The translations under genes and the position numbers were made by a program. Positions 36,607 through 46,466 of a DNA stretch of 64,000 bases are shown here, piece after piece. Under the pieces are notes generated by a model. That model ran no database searches. It was not told the origin of the DNA and saw only the letters and a list, made by a program, of their open reading frames with translations. The first letter of the stretch is position 1, and every line of letters begins with the position of its first letter. This DNA is from Silanimonas sp. (GTDB lineage: Bacteria; Pseudomonadota; Gammaproteobacteria; Xanthomonadales; Xanthomonadaceae): the NCBI RefSeq assembly GCF_027530345.1, contig NZ_JAPZQK010000019.1, positions 124,001 to 188,000 of the forward strand, read 5' to 3'.

Positions 36607-37248
36607 ATGCCTGCCGCCCTTGCTTCCCTCGATACCCTGATCCACGAGCGCCGCCTGTGGCCGGCCGCGGGGCAGGCGGCCGGGCGGCCGGGCGAGCCCA
36701 CCGGCCATGCCGCACTGGACGCTGTGTTGCCGGGCGGTGGCTGGCCCGGCGCGTCGCTGCTGGAGCTGCTGCTGCCGATGGATGGCGTGGGTGAACTGCG
36801 CCTGCTGCTGCCCACCCTGGTGCGGCTGGCGCGGCAGGGCCGCAGCCTGTTGATGGTGGCGCCGCCCTATCTGCCGTATGCGCCCGCCCTGGCCGCGGCC
36901 GGCTTGGATCTGGCGCGCCTGCGCGTGGTGCGGGCCGAGGGCCGCGATGCGCTGTGGGCCGCCGAGCAGGGCCTGCGTTCCGGTGCCTGCGGCGCGGTGC
37001 TGTGCTGGCCGCAGGGCGCGGACGACCGCGCGTTGCGCCGGCTCGCGGTGGCGGCGGAGCAGGGCGACGCCCTCGGCTTCGCCTTCCGGCCGCTGCGCGC
37101 CCTGCAACAGCCCTCGCCGGCGGCCTTGCGGATGGAAGTGATGCCCGGCGATCGCGTGCGCCTGCACAAATGCCGCGGCGGGGCCGTGCCGGCCGCGCCG
37201 GTGGCGTGGGGCGCACCGCCCCGTGCCGCGCTGCGCGCCGTGCATTGA
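36607..37248 (+). CDS. imuA: Translesion synthesis accessory protein ImuA
   Basis: A 213-residue RecA/SulA-like protein and first gene of the damage-inducible mutagenesis cassette. The N-terminal part has TGHAALDAVLPGGGWPGASLLELLL, an ImuA signature, followed by the RecA-like core (LLMVAPPYLPYAPALAAAGLDLARLRVV, WPQGADDRALRRLAVAAEQG). A full Walker A lysine is not evident. ImuA interacts with ImuB and helps recruit the error-prone polymerase. imuB follows after 18 bases; an inverted repeat lies 30 bases upstream. Confidence 0.9.
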   Translation: MPAALASLDTLIHERRLWPAAGQAAGRPGEPTGHAALDAVLPGGGWPGASLLELLLPMDGVGELRLLLPTLVRLARQGRSLLMVAPPYLPYAPALAAAGLDLARLRVVRAEGRDALWAAEQGLRSGACGAVLCWPQGADDRALRRLAVAAEQGDALGFAFRPLRALQQPSPAALRMEVMPGDRVRLHKCRGGAVPAAPVAWGAPPRAALRAVH

Positions 37249-37266
37249 GGTTCCGGCGTCGATCCC

Positions 37267-38736
37267 ATGCCCGCGAGCCCGCCGTCCTTCCGTCCCGCGT
37301 CGCCGTGGTGGTGCGCGCTGCACCTGCCGCAGCTGGCGCTGGATGCCGAAGCGCGCCATCGCCGCGCGCTTCAGGCCTTCGACGACGCCTTGCCTTGGGC
37401 GCTGACCGACGGGCCGCAGCAGCGCCGCATCCACGCGGCGAACGCCACCGCCCGCGCGCAAGGCGTGCATGCCGGGCAAGCGGTGGCCAGCGCGCAGCTG
37501 CTGTGCCCGGGGCTTGCGCTGAGTGCCCACCAGCCGGTGCGCGACGCCGCGCTGCGCGAGTGGCTGGCCGCTTACGCCTACGGCTTCTCGGCCGAAGTGA
37601 GCCTGCGCGAGCCCGACACCGTGCTGTTCGAAGCCGGGCGTTCGCTCGGCCTGTTCGGGCCGTGGCCGCGCTGGCAGCAGCGATTGCGCGATGAACTCGT
37701 TGGCTATGGCGTGCAGGTGCGCATCGCCTGTGCCCCCACGCCGCTGGCCGCGCGCGCATTGGCGCGGGCGCACGACGGCCTCGCCGTGGCCGACGCCACC
37801 CAGTTGCAGCGCCTGCTGGCGCGCCTTCCGCTGGGCTTGGCCGGCCTGCCCGATGACGCGCTGCGCCTGCTCGAACGCAGTGGCTTCAAGCGCTTGGGCG
37901 ACGTGCTGGCCCTGCCGCGCGCCGCGCTGGCGAAGCGCATCGGCCCGTCGGTGCTCGATCGGCTCGACCGCCTCGTCGGCCGGGCGCCCGATCCGCTTCC
38001 ATTGTACGAGCCGCCCACGCGCTATGCCGCGCGTCTCGATTTCGACCACCCGCTCGCCGACGCGACGGTGCTGGTGTTCCCGCTGCGTCGGTTGCTGCAG
38101 GAGTTCGCGCTGTTCCTCGTGCAGCGCGACGGTGGCGTGCCGGGCTTCCGCTTGGTGTTCGGCCACGAGGACGGCGTCGCCCCGACGCGCCTCGAGGTGC
38201 GGCTGGCCGCGCCGGAACGCGATGCCGCGCGGCTGTTCGACCTCGCGCGCCTGAAGCTGGATGGCGCGCGCTTGCCGGCGCCGGCGGTGAGTCTTGGCCT
38301 CGAGGCGGACGACCTGCCCGGCTTCCATCCCGAGCATCGCGATCTGTTCGATGCACGAACGCGCAGCGGCGATGCCGGCCTGCTCGACAGCCGCCTGCGC
38401 GCGCGGCTCGGCGATGCGGCCGTGCAGGCCCTGGCCGTGGTCGACACGCATCGCCCGGAAGCCGCGTGGTGCTGGGTCGACACGCCACGTACGCGCCTGC
38501 CGGCGCTGGCCGAGGGGCCGCGGCCGCTATGGCTCATCGACCCGCCGATCGTCCTGCGCGAGGCGGTGGATGCGGTGCTCGCCGGCCCCGAGCGCATCGA
38601 GACCGCGTGGTGGGACGACGAACCCGTGCGCCGCGATTACTACCGTCTTCGCACCCGCAGCGGCCAGGAGGCTTGGGCGTTCCGGCCGGTGGGCGGCGAG
38701 GGTGGGCCGTGGTGGCTGCATGGCTGGTTCGCCTGA
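37267..38736 (+). CDS. imuB: ImuB, catalytically inactive Y-family polymerase homologue
   Basis: A 489-residue Y-family-like protein that links DnaE2 to the beta clamp in the mutasome. At the N-terminus, where active Y polymerases have a DxDxFF metal-binding motif, this protein reads [20 protein letters not shown], so the first acidic ligand is missing, as expected for ImuB. A helix-hairpin-helix-like segment ([26 protein letters not shown], about 200-225) and a C-terminal extension with WWLHGWFA follow. The start is the ATG at 37267. Its end overlaps dnaE2 by 17 bases. Confidence 0.92.
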   Translation: MPASPPSFRPASPWWCALHLPQLALDAEARHRRALQAFDDALPWALTDGPQQRRIHAANATARAQGVHAGQAVASAQLLCPGLALSAHQPVRDAALREWLAAYAYGFSAEVSLREPDTVLFEAGRSLGLFGPWPRWQQRLRDELVGYGVQVRIACAPTPLAARALARAHDGLAVADATQLQRLLARLPLGLAGLPDDALRLLERSGFKRLGDVLALPRAALAKRIGPSVLDRLDRLVGRAPDPLPLYEPPTRYAARLDFDHPLADATVLVFPLRRLLQEFALFLVQRDGGVPGFRLVFGHEDGVAPTRLEVRLAAPERDAARLFDLARLKLDGARLPAPAVSLGLEADDLPGFHPEHRDLFDARTRSGDAGLLDSRLRARLGDAAVQALAVVDTHRPEAAWCWVDTPRTRLPALAEGPRPLWLIDPPIVLREAVDAVLAGPERIETAWWDDEPVRRDYYRLRTRSGQEAWAFRPVGGEGGPWWLHGWFA

Positions 38737-41700
38737 GGGCCGCGCGACGAAGGCCGCGCTCACCGACTACGCCGAACTGCACTGCCTCTCGGCCTTCTCG
38801 TTCCAGCGCGGCGCGTCCACGGCACTGGAACTGTTCGAGCGTGCGAAGGCGCTGGGCTATCGCGCGTTGGCGATCACCGACGAATGCAGCTTTGCCGGTC
38901 TCGTGCGCGGGCTGGAGGCCAGCGAGGCCACCGGCCTGCCGCTCATCTGCGGCACCGAAGTACAGCTCGCCGACGGGCCGACGCTGGTGCTGCTGGTCGA
39001 ATCCACGCGGGGTTACGAGCGGCTTTCCGCGCTGATCACCACGGCGCGGCGGCGCGCGGCGAAGGGCACCTACGCGTTGCATCGTGCCGATCTCGAGGCC
39101 GCGTTCGGCGAGGGCATGGGCGAATGCGACCACGGCGTGCTGGCGCTCTGGCTGCCGACGGCGGAGGCCTTGGGCGTTGGCCGTTCCATTCACGACGACG
39201 AGGTGGCAAGGAAGCTTTCCGGGCCCGCGCTTCCATCGCTTCATCCGGCGACCGACACCGCCGCGTGGCTGCGCGGCCTGTTCCCTGATCGCCTCTGGCT
39301 GGGCGCGCAGCTGCATCGCGGCGCCGACGACGATGCGCGTCGCACCGCCATCGCCGCGCTGGCCGCCCACTGTGGCCTCCCTGTCGTTGCCTGCGGTGAC
39401 GTGCACATGCACCTGCGTCGCCGTCGCGGCCTGCAGGACGTGCTCTGCGCGCTGCGCCACCGCGCCACGCTGCGCGAGGCAGGGCGTCGCCTGTTCCCCA
39501 ACGGCGAGCGCCATCTGCGCACCCGGCAGGCGCTGGCGGCGATCTTCCCGCGGGCGTGGCTGGAGGAAAGCGTTGCCATCGCCGCGCGCTGCCGGTTCCG
39601 CCTGCGCGACCTGAAGTACGACTACCCCTGCGAACTGGTGCCCGAGGGCGAGACCCCCTCGAGCTGGTTGGCCACGCTCACCTGGGATGGTGCCGCGCTG
39701 CGCTGGCCGGAGGGCCTGCCGGAGAAAGTGCGAACGCAGATCGAGGCTGAGCTCGCGCTGATCGCCGAGCTGAAGTACGAGGCCTTCTTCCTCACCGTGC
39801 ACGACCTCGTGGTGTTCGCCCGCTCGCGCGGCATCCTCTGCCAGGGCCGCGGCTCGGCGGCGAATTCGGCGGTCTGCTACGCGCTCGGCATCACCGCCGT
39901 CGATCCGGCGCGCGCCAATCTGCTTTTCGGCCGTTTCCTGTCGAAGGAGCGCGACGAGCCGCCGGACATCGACGTCGATTTCGAGCACGAGCGCCGCGAG
40001 GAGGTCATCCAGTACGTCTATGCGAAGTACGGCCGCGAGCGCGCCGCGCTCGCCGCGACGGTCATCACCTATGGGCCCAAGAGCGCGCTGCGCGACGTCG
40101 GCCGGGTGATGGGCCTGCCCGAGGACCAGCTCGCCGAGCTCTCCGCCGCGGTCGGCCACGCCGAGGATTTCGACGTGTGGAAGGCACGCTGTCGCGAGCG
40201 CGGGCTCGACCCGGACGGCCGGCTGCTGGCCAAGGTGCTGATGCTCGCCCACGAGCTGCTCGACCACCCGCGCCACCTGTCCCAGCACGTTGGTGGCTTC
40301 GTCATCAGCGATGCACCGCTCTCGCGCTTGGTGCCGGTCGAGAACGCCGCGATGGCCGATCGCACCATCATCCAATGGGACAAGGATGATCTGGAAACGC
40401 TCGGGCTGCTGAAGGTCGACGTGCTCGCGCTGGGCATGCTGAGCGCCATCCGCCGCTGCCTCGACCTGCTGCGCGCGAACGGCCGGCGCCACCTCGAACT
40501 GGCGACGATCCCGGCGGAAGACGCCGAGACCTACCGGATGATCCAGCGCGCCGACACGCTGGGTGTGTTCCAGATCGAATCGCGTGCGCAGATGACGATG
40601 CTGCCGCGCCTGAAGCCGCGCACCTTCTACGACCTCGTCATCGAAGTCGCCATCGTCCGGCCCGGCCCGATCCAGGGCGGCATGGTCCATCCCTACCTGC
40701 GGCGCCGGCAGGGCATCGATCCGGTGCTCTACCCGTCGAAGGCGCTGGAGACGGTGCTGGGCCGAACTCTTGGCGTGCCGCTGTTCCAGGAACAGGTGAT
40801 GGAGATCGCCATGGTCGCTGCCGGTTACACCGCGGGTGAAGCCGATGGGCTCCGCCGCTCGATGGCGGCTTGGAAGCGCCGCGGTGGCCTCGAGCACCAC
40901 CGCCAGCGCCTGCTCGCCGGCATGGCCGAGCGCGGCTACCCGCCGGATTTCGCCGAGCAGATCTTCGAGCAGGTGAAAGGCTTCGGCAGCTATGGTTTCC
41001 CGGAATCGCACGCCGCCAGCTTCGCCCTGCTCACCTATGCGAGCTGCTGGCTGAAATGCCACGAGCCCGCGGCTTTCGCCTGCGCCCTGTTGAATGCACA
41101 GCCGCTGGGTTTCTACACCACCGCGCAGATCGTGCAGGACGCGCGCCGCCACGGCATCGCGGTGCATCCGGTGGACGTGCGCTTCAGCGAGGTCGAATCC
41201 TCGCTCGAACCGGTCGAGGCGCAGGGCAGGGTGCCGTTACCGCAGCCCGCGATCCGCCTCGGCCTCCGCGAGGTCGGTTCGCTGCCGCGCGAGGCCGCCG
41301 AGCGCGTGGTCGCGGCCCGTGCCCATGCGCCGTTTCGCGACATCGAGGACCTGTGCCAGCGTGCCGACCTCGACGAACGCGCCCGCACCGCGCTTGCCGA
41401 GGCCGATGCGCTGCGTGGCCTCAGCGGCCACCGTCATCGCGCCCGTTGGGCCATGGCCGGGGTGGAGGAGGGCACGCTGCCGCTGTTCGCCGAATTGCCC
41501 GCCGCCGACGAAGGCCGGCTGGTGATCCGCCCACCCACGGCCAGCGAGACGACGCTGGCCGATTACGCCAGCACCGGGCTCACGCTCAACGCGCATCCCA
41601 TGGCCCTGCTGCGTCCGCAGCTGCGCGCCCGCGGCTACCTCGACCATCGCGCCCTGCATCGCATCAAAGCGCCGCGTCGAACGCGCACCGCCGGCCTCGT

Positions 41701-41971
41701 CACCCTGCGGCAGCGCCCGCAGACGGCGAACGGCACCTGGTTCCTCACGCTCGAGGACGAGCACGGCCTCACCAATCTGATCTGCTGGCGGGCGGTGGTC
41801 GAACGCTACCGACGCGCCATCGTTGAATCGCAGCTGCTCGGGGCGCGCGGGCGCTGGGAGGCGCACGAGGGCGTCACGCACCTGATCGTCGAGCACGTGG
41901 AGCCCCTCGATGACCTGCTCGCCACGCTCGACGGCAAGCCGCTGGTGGTCGAGCACCGCAGCTTCCGCTAG
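38720..41971 (+). CDS. dnaE2: Error-prone DNA polymerase DnaE2 (ImuC)
   Basis: A 1083-residue C-family polymerase of the DnaE2 class that extends past DNA lesions and causes damage-induced mutation. Order: PHP domain from residue 15 ([17 protein letters not shown]), palm with [14 protein letters not shown] and catalytic D418-V-D420 in PPDIDVDF, finger region [20 protein letters not shown], HhH region and a C-terminal OB fold (about 975-1060). It is shorter than replicative DnaE (about 1160), as expected. The ATG at 38720 lies within the imuB end; upstream codons in this frame belong to imuB sequence. Confidence 0.94.
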   Translation: MAGSPEGRATKAALTDYAELHCLSAFSFQRGASTALELFERAKALGYRALAITDECSFAGLVRGLEASEATGLPLICGTEVQLADGPTLVLLVESTRGYERLSALITTARRRAAKGTYALHRADLEAAFGEGMGECDHGVLALWLPTAEALGVGRSIHDDEVARKLSGPALPSLHPATDTAAWLRGLFPDRLWLGAQLHRGADDDARRTAIAALAAHCGLPVVACGDVHMHLRRRRGLQDVLCALRHRATLREAGRRLFPNGERHLRTRQALAAIFPRAWLEESVAIAARCRFRLRDLKYDYPCELVPEGETPSSWLATLTWDGAALRWPEGLPEKVRTQIEAELALIAELKYEAFFLTVHDLVVFARSRGILCQGRGSAANSAVCYALGITAVDPARANLLFGRFLSKERDEPPDIDVDFEHERREEVIQYVYAKYGRERAALAATVITYGPKSALRDVGRVMGLPEDQLAELSAAVGHAEDFDVWKARCRERGLDPDGRLLAKVLMLAHELLDHPRHLSQHVGGFVISDAPLSRLVPVENAAMADRTIIQWDKDDLETLGLLKVDVLALGMLSAIRRCLDLLRANGRRHLELATIPAEDAETYRMIQRADTLGVFQIESRAQMTMLPRLKPRTFYDLVIEVAIVRPGPIQGGMVHPYLRRRQGIDPVLYPSKALETVLGRTLGVPLFQEQVMEIAMVAAGYTAGEADGLRRSMAAWKRRGGLEHHRQRLLAGMAERGYPPDFAEQIFEQVKGFGSYGFPESHAASFALLTYASCWLKCHEPAAFACALLNAQPLGFYTTAQIVQDARRHGIAVHPVDVRFSEVESSLEPVEAQGRVPLPQPAIRLGLREVGSLPREAAERVVAARAHAPFRDIEDLCQRADLDERARTALAEADALRGLSGHRHRARWAMAGVEEGTLPLFAELPAADEGRLVIRPPTASETTLADYASTGLTLNAHPMALLRPQLRARGYLDHRALHRIKAPRRTRTAGLVTLRQRPQTANGTWFLTLEDEHGLTNLICWRAVVERYRRAIVESQLLGARGRWEAHEGVTHLIVEHVEPLDDLLATLDGKPLVVEHRSFR

Positions 41972-42026
41972 GCCGGTTTCCGGTACTCATCCCTGTTCCC
42001 CGGGGGCTGCTAGAGTCGGCGGTCCA

Positions 42027-43430
42027 ATGAACACGACAGACCACCCGATGAGCGACACCTACGCCCCCCTGCCCACCGTCAACGCCCGCATCAGCCCGCG
42101 CGGCGGCCTCGACATCCTGTCGCGCGCCGAGATCGCGCGCCTGACCGACGCCACCCAGGGCGACAACCTGCGTGAAACCCTGCGCCGCTGCGCGCTGGCC
42201 GTGCTCACCGTCGGCTCCGATTCCGACGATCCGCGCGCCGCCTCTGCCCGCTATCCCGATTTCCAGATCGAGGTCCAGCAGATGGACCGCGGCATCCGCC
42301 TCGAGCTGAAGAACGCGCCGGCGCTGGCCTTCGTGGACGGCGAGCTGATCCGCGGCGTCGCCGACCTGCTGTTCGCCGTCGTGCGCGACATCGCCTACAC
42401 CGCCATCGAAGTGCAGAGCGGCCAGTTCGACTTCGAGACCTCCGAGGGCCTCACCAGCGCGGTGTTCGAGATCCTGCGCAACGCCCGCGCCATGCGCCCG
42501 CACCAGGACCCTAACCTCGTGGTCTGCTGGGGCGGCCACTCGATCGGCCGCGAGGAGTACCTGTACACCAAGAAGGTCGGCTACGAGCTCGGCCTCCGCG
42601 GCCTCGACATCTGCACGGGTTGCGGCCCGGGCGCGATGAAGGGCCCGATGAAGGGCGCGACCATCGCGCACGCCAAGCAGCGCCAGCGCAACCCGCGCTA
42701 CATCGGCATGACCGAGCCGGGGATCATCGCGGCGGAATCGCCGAACCCGATCGTCAACCAGCTGGTGATCATGCCGGACATCGAGAAGCGCCTCGAAGGC
42801 TTCGTCCGCCTCGGCCACGGCATCATCGTCTTCCCGGGTGGCGTCGGCACCGCCGAGGAGATCCTCTACCTGCTGGGCATCCTGCTGCACCCCGACAACG
42901 CCGGCGTGCCGTTCCCGCTGGTGTTCACCGGGCCGAAGGCCTCGGCCGCCTACTTCGAGCAGATCGACCGCTTCATCCGCCTGACGTTGGGCGACGAGGC
43001 CGCGAAGCACTACACCATCATCGTCGACGACCCCACGGCCGTCGCCAAAGCGATGAAGGACGGCATGAAGAAGGTGCGCGAGCACCGCATCGCCAACCGC
43101 GACGCCTTCTTCTTCAACTGGACGCTGAAGATCCCGTTCGCGTTCCAGCAGCCCTTCGAACCCGACCACGCCGCGATGTCGGCCCTCGACCTGCACTTCG
43201 GTCGTCCGGTGCACGAACTCGCCGCGGACCTGCGCCGCGCGTTCTCCGGCATCGTCGCCGGCAATGTGAAGGAGCCGGGCATGCGTCGCATCGAGCAGCA
43301 CGGCCCGTTCGAGATCCACGGCGACAAGGCCATCATGGCCAGCCTCGACGACCTGCTGCGGGCCTTCGTCGAGCAGCGCCGGATGAAGATGTCGGGCGAA
43401 TACAAGCCCTGCTACCGCGTGGTGGCCTGA
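42027..43430 (+). CDS. ppnN: Nucleotide 5'-monophosphate nucleosidase PpnN (LOG family)
   Basis: A 467-residue protein of the PpnN/YgdH family, which splits purine and pyrimidine monophosphates into base and ribose-5-phosphate and is stimulated by (p)ppGpp in E. coli. The LOG-family motif is P270-GGVGTAEE-E278, with GCGPGAMKGPMKGA and the N-terminal ISPRGGLDILSRAEI segment matching PpnN. A second ATG at 42048 would shorten it by seven residues; the first is preferred because AGAGTCGGCGG precedes it. It is monocistronic between dnaE2 and the pilin operon. Confidence 0.92.
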   Translation: MNTTDHPMSDTYAPLPTVNARISPRGGLDILSRAEIARLTDATQGDNLRETLRRCALAVLTVGSDSDDPRAASARYPDFQIEVQQMDRGIRLELKNAPALAFVDGELIRGVADLLFAVVRDIAYTAIEVQSGQFDFETSEGLTSAVFEILRNARAMRPHQDPNLVVCWGGHSIGREEYLYTKKVGYELGLRGLDICTGCGPGAMKGPMKGATIAHAKQRQRNPRYIGMTEPGIIAAESPNPIVNQLVIMPDIEKRLEGFVRLGHGIIVFPGGVGTAEEILYLLGILLHPDNAGVPFPLVFTGPKASAAYFEQIDRFIRLTLGDEAAKHYTIIVDDPTAVAKAMKDGMKKVREHRIANRDAFFFNWTLKIPFAFQQPFEPDHAAMSALDLHFGRPVHELAADLRRAFSGIVAGNVKEPGMRRIEQHGPFEIHGDKAIMASLDDLLRAFVEQRRMKMSGEYKPCYRVVA

Positions 43431-43628
43431 GGCGGAGAGGCTGGGCTGGCCCCCCGGCGTGAAGACGTCGGGGTGATGCCGGGAGCGGGAGGGGCGGACC
43501 GTGCCCACCGTCCCGGTTTGCTGCGCTGCCGCGACGCTCGTCCCCCCCGGATCGCCGGTCGTCGGGCCGGCGGGGACAGTGCCGGAGGGCGTTGCTATGG
43601 TGCCTCCGTGAAAAACGAGAAGGCGTCC

Positions 43629-44150
43629 ATGTCCCGCATCCCCTTCCAAGCCTCGCAAGGCGTCACCCTGCTGGAGTTGATGATCACCGTCGCGATCATC
43701 GCCATCCTCGGGTCGATCGCCCTGCCGAGCTTCAGCAGCGCCCTGCAGTCGAACCGCGTGGCGACGACCAGCAACGAGTTCATGGCCTCGGTGGCCTACG
43801 CGCGCTCGGAGGCGATGCGCAACAATCGCGGTGCCGTGATGTGCCCGAGCACCGACGGCCTGGTCTGCGGGGGGACTTGGGCGAACGGCTGGATCGTCTG
43901 GGCCGACCAGAATGCCAACGGCACGCGCGAAGACCCCGCGGAGCCGGTCCTGCGTCGCCAGGATGCCCTCTACGAGCAGACGGCCCCGGGCACGACCCCC
44001 ATCCGTTTCTCGCCGCGCGGCACCGTCGCCTCCGGCGCGGCCAGCGTGGTGGTCCAGCCCGACGGCTGCACCACCGGCCAGCCCTTCCGCCGCACGCTCG
44101 AGGTCCTCGGTGGCGGCATGGTCCGCATCTCGAGGGGGAACTGCGCGTGA
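43629..44150 (+). CDS. fimT: Type IV minor pilin, FimT/FimU (GspH) type
   Basis: A 173-residue prepilin and first gene of the minor-pilin operon. The peptidase site is G11|V12 with E16 at mature position 5 (QGVTLLELMITV), then the hydrophobic helix to about residue 36 and a GspH-like globular domain with Cys-containing strands. An in-frame GTG at 43608 is possible, but GAGAAGG sits 6-12 bases before the ATG. In Pseudomonas FimU joins PilV, PilW and PilX in priming pilus assembly. The stop overlaps pilV (TGATG). Confidence 0.88.
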   Translation: MSRIPFQASQGVTLLELMITVAIIAILGSIALPSFSSALQSNRVATTSNEFMASVAYARSEAMRNNRGAVMCPSTDGLVCGGTWANGWIVWADQNANGTREDPAEPVLRRQDALYEQTAPGTTPIRFSPRGTVASGAASVVVQPDGCTTGQPFRRTLEVLGGGMVRISRGNCA

Positions 44151-44713
44151 TGTCCCGCCATTCCCGTTCGTCCCGTGCATCGGTCGCGCAATCCGGCTTC
44201 ACGCTGCTCGAAGTGATGATCGCCGTGGTCATCCTCAGCGTCGGCCTGCTCGGCATGGCCCTGTTGCAGTCCACGTCGCTGCGCGCCGCGCAGACGACGA
44301 ACGAGCGCAGCCAAGCCACCATGCTCGTCTACGAGATGATGGATATGGTCCGCACCAACCGCCGGCAGGCCAGCCAATACGGCCTGATCCGCGAGAACCA
44401 GTTCTTCGGTGATGGGCGCGACGGTGCCTGCGCGATAGGCGCGCCCGTTCCCGCCCAGCGCTGGGCCGCCGACCGGAACGACTGGGTCTGCGCCGTCCGC
44501 CGCGCCATCCCCGACGCACGTGGTCGCGTGACGGTCACCGGTGCGGTGGTCCCTGATGGCCCCGGCGCCGCCACGCCGGCGACCATCGAAGTCCGCCTCG
44601 AGTGGTGCGATCCGCGCGGCGGCGCCATGAGCGGTACGCCGGAATTCGACCCGCTCTTCACCGTGGATTGCGCCGGTACCACCAATGTCATCGTCGCCCG
44701 CAGCGGCCTGTGA
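44150..44713 (+). CDS. pilV: Type IV minor pilin PilV
   Basis: A 187-residue prepilin with cleavage at G16|F17 and E21 at mature position 5 (SGFTLLEVMIAVVILSVGLL). Mature PilV proteins typically carry the SVGLLGMALLQ helix seen here. The globular part has a WxC pair (NDWVCAVRRA) and ends DPLFTVDCAGTTN. It overlaps the fimT stop by one base; GAGGGGG lies about 15 bases before the ATG. pilW follows after 10 bases. Confidence 0.9.
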   Translation: MSRHSRSSRASVAQSGFTLLEVMIAVVILSVGLLGMALLQSTSLRAAQTTNERSQATMLVYEMMDMVRTNRRQASQYGLIRENQFFGDGRDGACAIGAPVPAQRWAADRNDWVCAVRRAIPDARGRVTVTGAVVPDGPGAATPATIEVRLEWCDPRGGAMSGTPEFDPLFTVDCAGTTNVIVARSGL

Positions 44714-44723
44714 GGACGAAGGA

Positions 44724-45944
44724 ATGAATCTCCGCCACACCCAGTCGGGCGTCACCCTCGTCGAGTTGATGATCGCCGCCGCGCTGTCGGCTTTCCTGCT
44801 GCTCGGCCTGATCCAAGTCTTCGGCGCCTCGCGGCTGGCTTACCAGACCACCACGGGGCTCGCCCGCGTGCAGGAAGGCAGCCGCTTCGCCACCGATTTC
44901 CTCCAGCGCGACATCCGGATGGCCGGCCACATGGGCTGCTCGAACGATCGTGCGCGCAACGCCCGCCAGCCCAACGCCTTCATCGACAGCTTCTTCCTGT
45001 CCAACGCCGATCGCGACGCCGGCGATTACGCGGAGGCGCCGTTTCCGCTCCGTTTCGACGTGCCGATCCAAGGCTACGAGGCGGCCGGCACGGGGCGCGG
45101 CGGTGCCGTCAACGTGTCGGCGCCGACGGGCGGCTGGACCCCGGCGCTGGATGCCTCGCTCACCGGCGACAGCGGCTTGAGCCCGGCGCCTCGCCCGGGC
45201 TCCGACATCTTGGTGCTGCGCATCTTCACTGGCGAAGCGGCCCCGTTGGCGGCGGATGTCCAGCCGGCCATCACCCAGCCAGGCGCGGTGTCCATCGCAC
45301 CGGCCAGCAATGCGCTCATCGAGGCGGGGCGTTACTACGGCCTGGCGTCCTGTGACCGCGCGGCGATATTGCAGGCGAGCACGGCAGCGGCCGACGGCGT
45401 GTTCTCCGTCGCTGTCGGGGGTAGCAACCTCGCGACCGGCTTCAATACCTCGCAGGGCGGCAACGGTCCTCCGGTTTCCGACTTCACCGCCGATACCACT
45501 CAGGTGTTCCGTGCCGATGCCTTTGTCTACTACGTGGGCCTCCGTGGTGCGGATGGCATGCCCTCGCTGTTCCGCGCCCGATTCGCCAACGGACTCTGGG
45601 GTGCGAGCGAGGAGCTGGTCGAAGGCGTCGACACCATGCAGTTGATGTATGGCCGCGACACCGACGGAAACGGCGCCGTCGAGGGCTACGTGCGTGCCGA
45701 TGAAGTGGACGCCGGTGCGACGACGTACAACGACATCGCCAATCGCTGGCGCCAGGTCGCGAGCGTCGAGCTCGGCCTCGTCCTGCGCAGCCCGGAGCGC
45801 GCCGGTACGCCCGATCGGAACGTGGGTGACAACGGGGCGGTGCAGGTCATCGGCGTCACCGTGAACAGCAACGCGAATGAAGCCATCCTGCGGCGCCCCT
45901 ACGAAACCACGATCGCCTTGCGCAATCGCCTCTTCGGTAACTGA
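44724..45944 (+). CDS. pilW: Type IV pilus assembly protein PilW
   Basis: A 406-residue prepilin-like protein, much longer than the pilins around it, as usual for PilW. Cleavage at G9|V10 with E14 (QSGVTLVELMIAAAL), then a helix to about residue 36, RFATDFLQRDIRMAGHMGC (a PilW signature) and a long beta-rich globular part. The start at 44724 follows GGACGAAGG. Three bases separate it from pilX. Confidence 0.9.
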   Translation: MNLRHTQSGVTLVELMIAAALSAFLLLGLIQVFGASRLAYQTTTGLARVQEGSRFATDFLQRDIRMAGHMGCSNDRARNARQPNAFIDSFFLSNADRDAGDYAEAPFPLRFDVPIQGYEAAGTGRGGAVNVSAPTGGWTPALDASLTGDSGLSPAPRPGSDILVLRIFTGEAAPLAADVQPAITQPGAVSIAPASNALIEAGRYYGLASCDRAAILQASTAAADGVFSVAVGGSNLATGFNTSQGGNGPPVSDFTADTTQVFRADAFVYYVGLRGADGMPSLFRARFANGLWGASEELVEGVDTMQLMYGRDTDGNGAVEGYVRADEVDAGATTYNDIANRWRQVASVELGLVLRSPERAGTPDRNVGDNGAVQVIGVTVNSNANEAILRRPYETTIALRNRLFGN

Positions 45945-45947
45945 GCC

Positions 45948-46466
45948 ATGCCCCGACCCTCCGTTCCATCCTTTGGCAAGGCGACGACGCAGCGCGGTGC
46001 TGCGCTGTACGTCGCCATGATCATGTTGCTCTTGCTCACGCTGATTGGCGTCGCGGCCATGCAGGTCGCCTCGCTCCAGCAGCGCATGGCCACCAACTTC
46101 AACGACTTCGCGTTGGCTTTCCAACGGGCCGAAGGTGTGTTGCGGCAGGGCGAGTTCGAGCTGCAGCGCTCCTTCGACACCGGGGCCCTGCGTGCCGAAA
46201 CCTACTGCCTCGGCGACGCCACGAATTGGGCGAACACCATCGAGCCTGGTGCAGTCCCGGCCGCAGAAGTCCGCAAGATTTACGGCGGCGCATGCCCCGG
46301 GGCACGCCCCATCGACCCCACTGCCGAAGGCGGTGTGCCGGCTCCCGGTGAACTCGATTACCAGCTGCTTGCCGCTGCCGCGGATCGTGATGCCGCCGCA
46401 TTCCCCACCTCGGTCGTTGTGATCGAGACCGTCTACGTCGTTCCCCCTCAAGCGAGGACGCCATGA
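45948..46466 (+). CDS. pilX: Type IV pilus assembly protein PilX
   Basis: A 172-residue minor pilin of the PilX type. The N-terminus is RGAALYVAMIMLLLLTLIG, with probable cleavage at G17|A18 and no Glu at mature position 5, which is normal for PilX/GspK-like tips. MATNFNDFALAFQRAEGVLR is typical of the family helix. The stop overlaps the pilY1 ATG by four bases (ATGA), so the tip adhesin is translationally coupled to it. Confidence 0.88.
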   Translation: MPRPSVPSFGKATTQRGAALYVAMIMLLLLTLIGVAAMQVASLQQRMATNFNDFALAFQRAEGVLRQGEFELQRSFDTGALRAETYCLGDATNWANTIEPGAVPAAEVRKIYGGACPGARPIDPTAEGGVPAPGELDYQLLAAAADRDAAAFPTSVVVIETVYVVPPQARTP

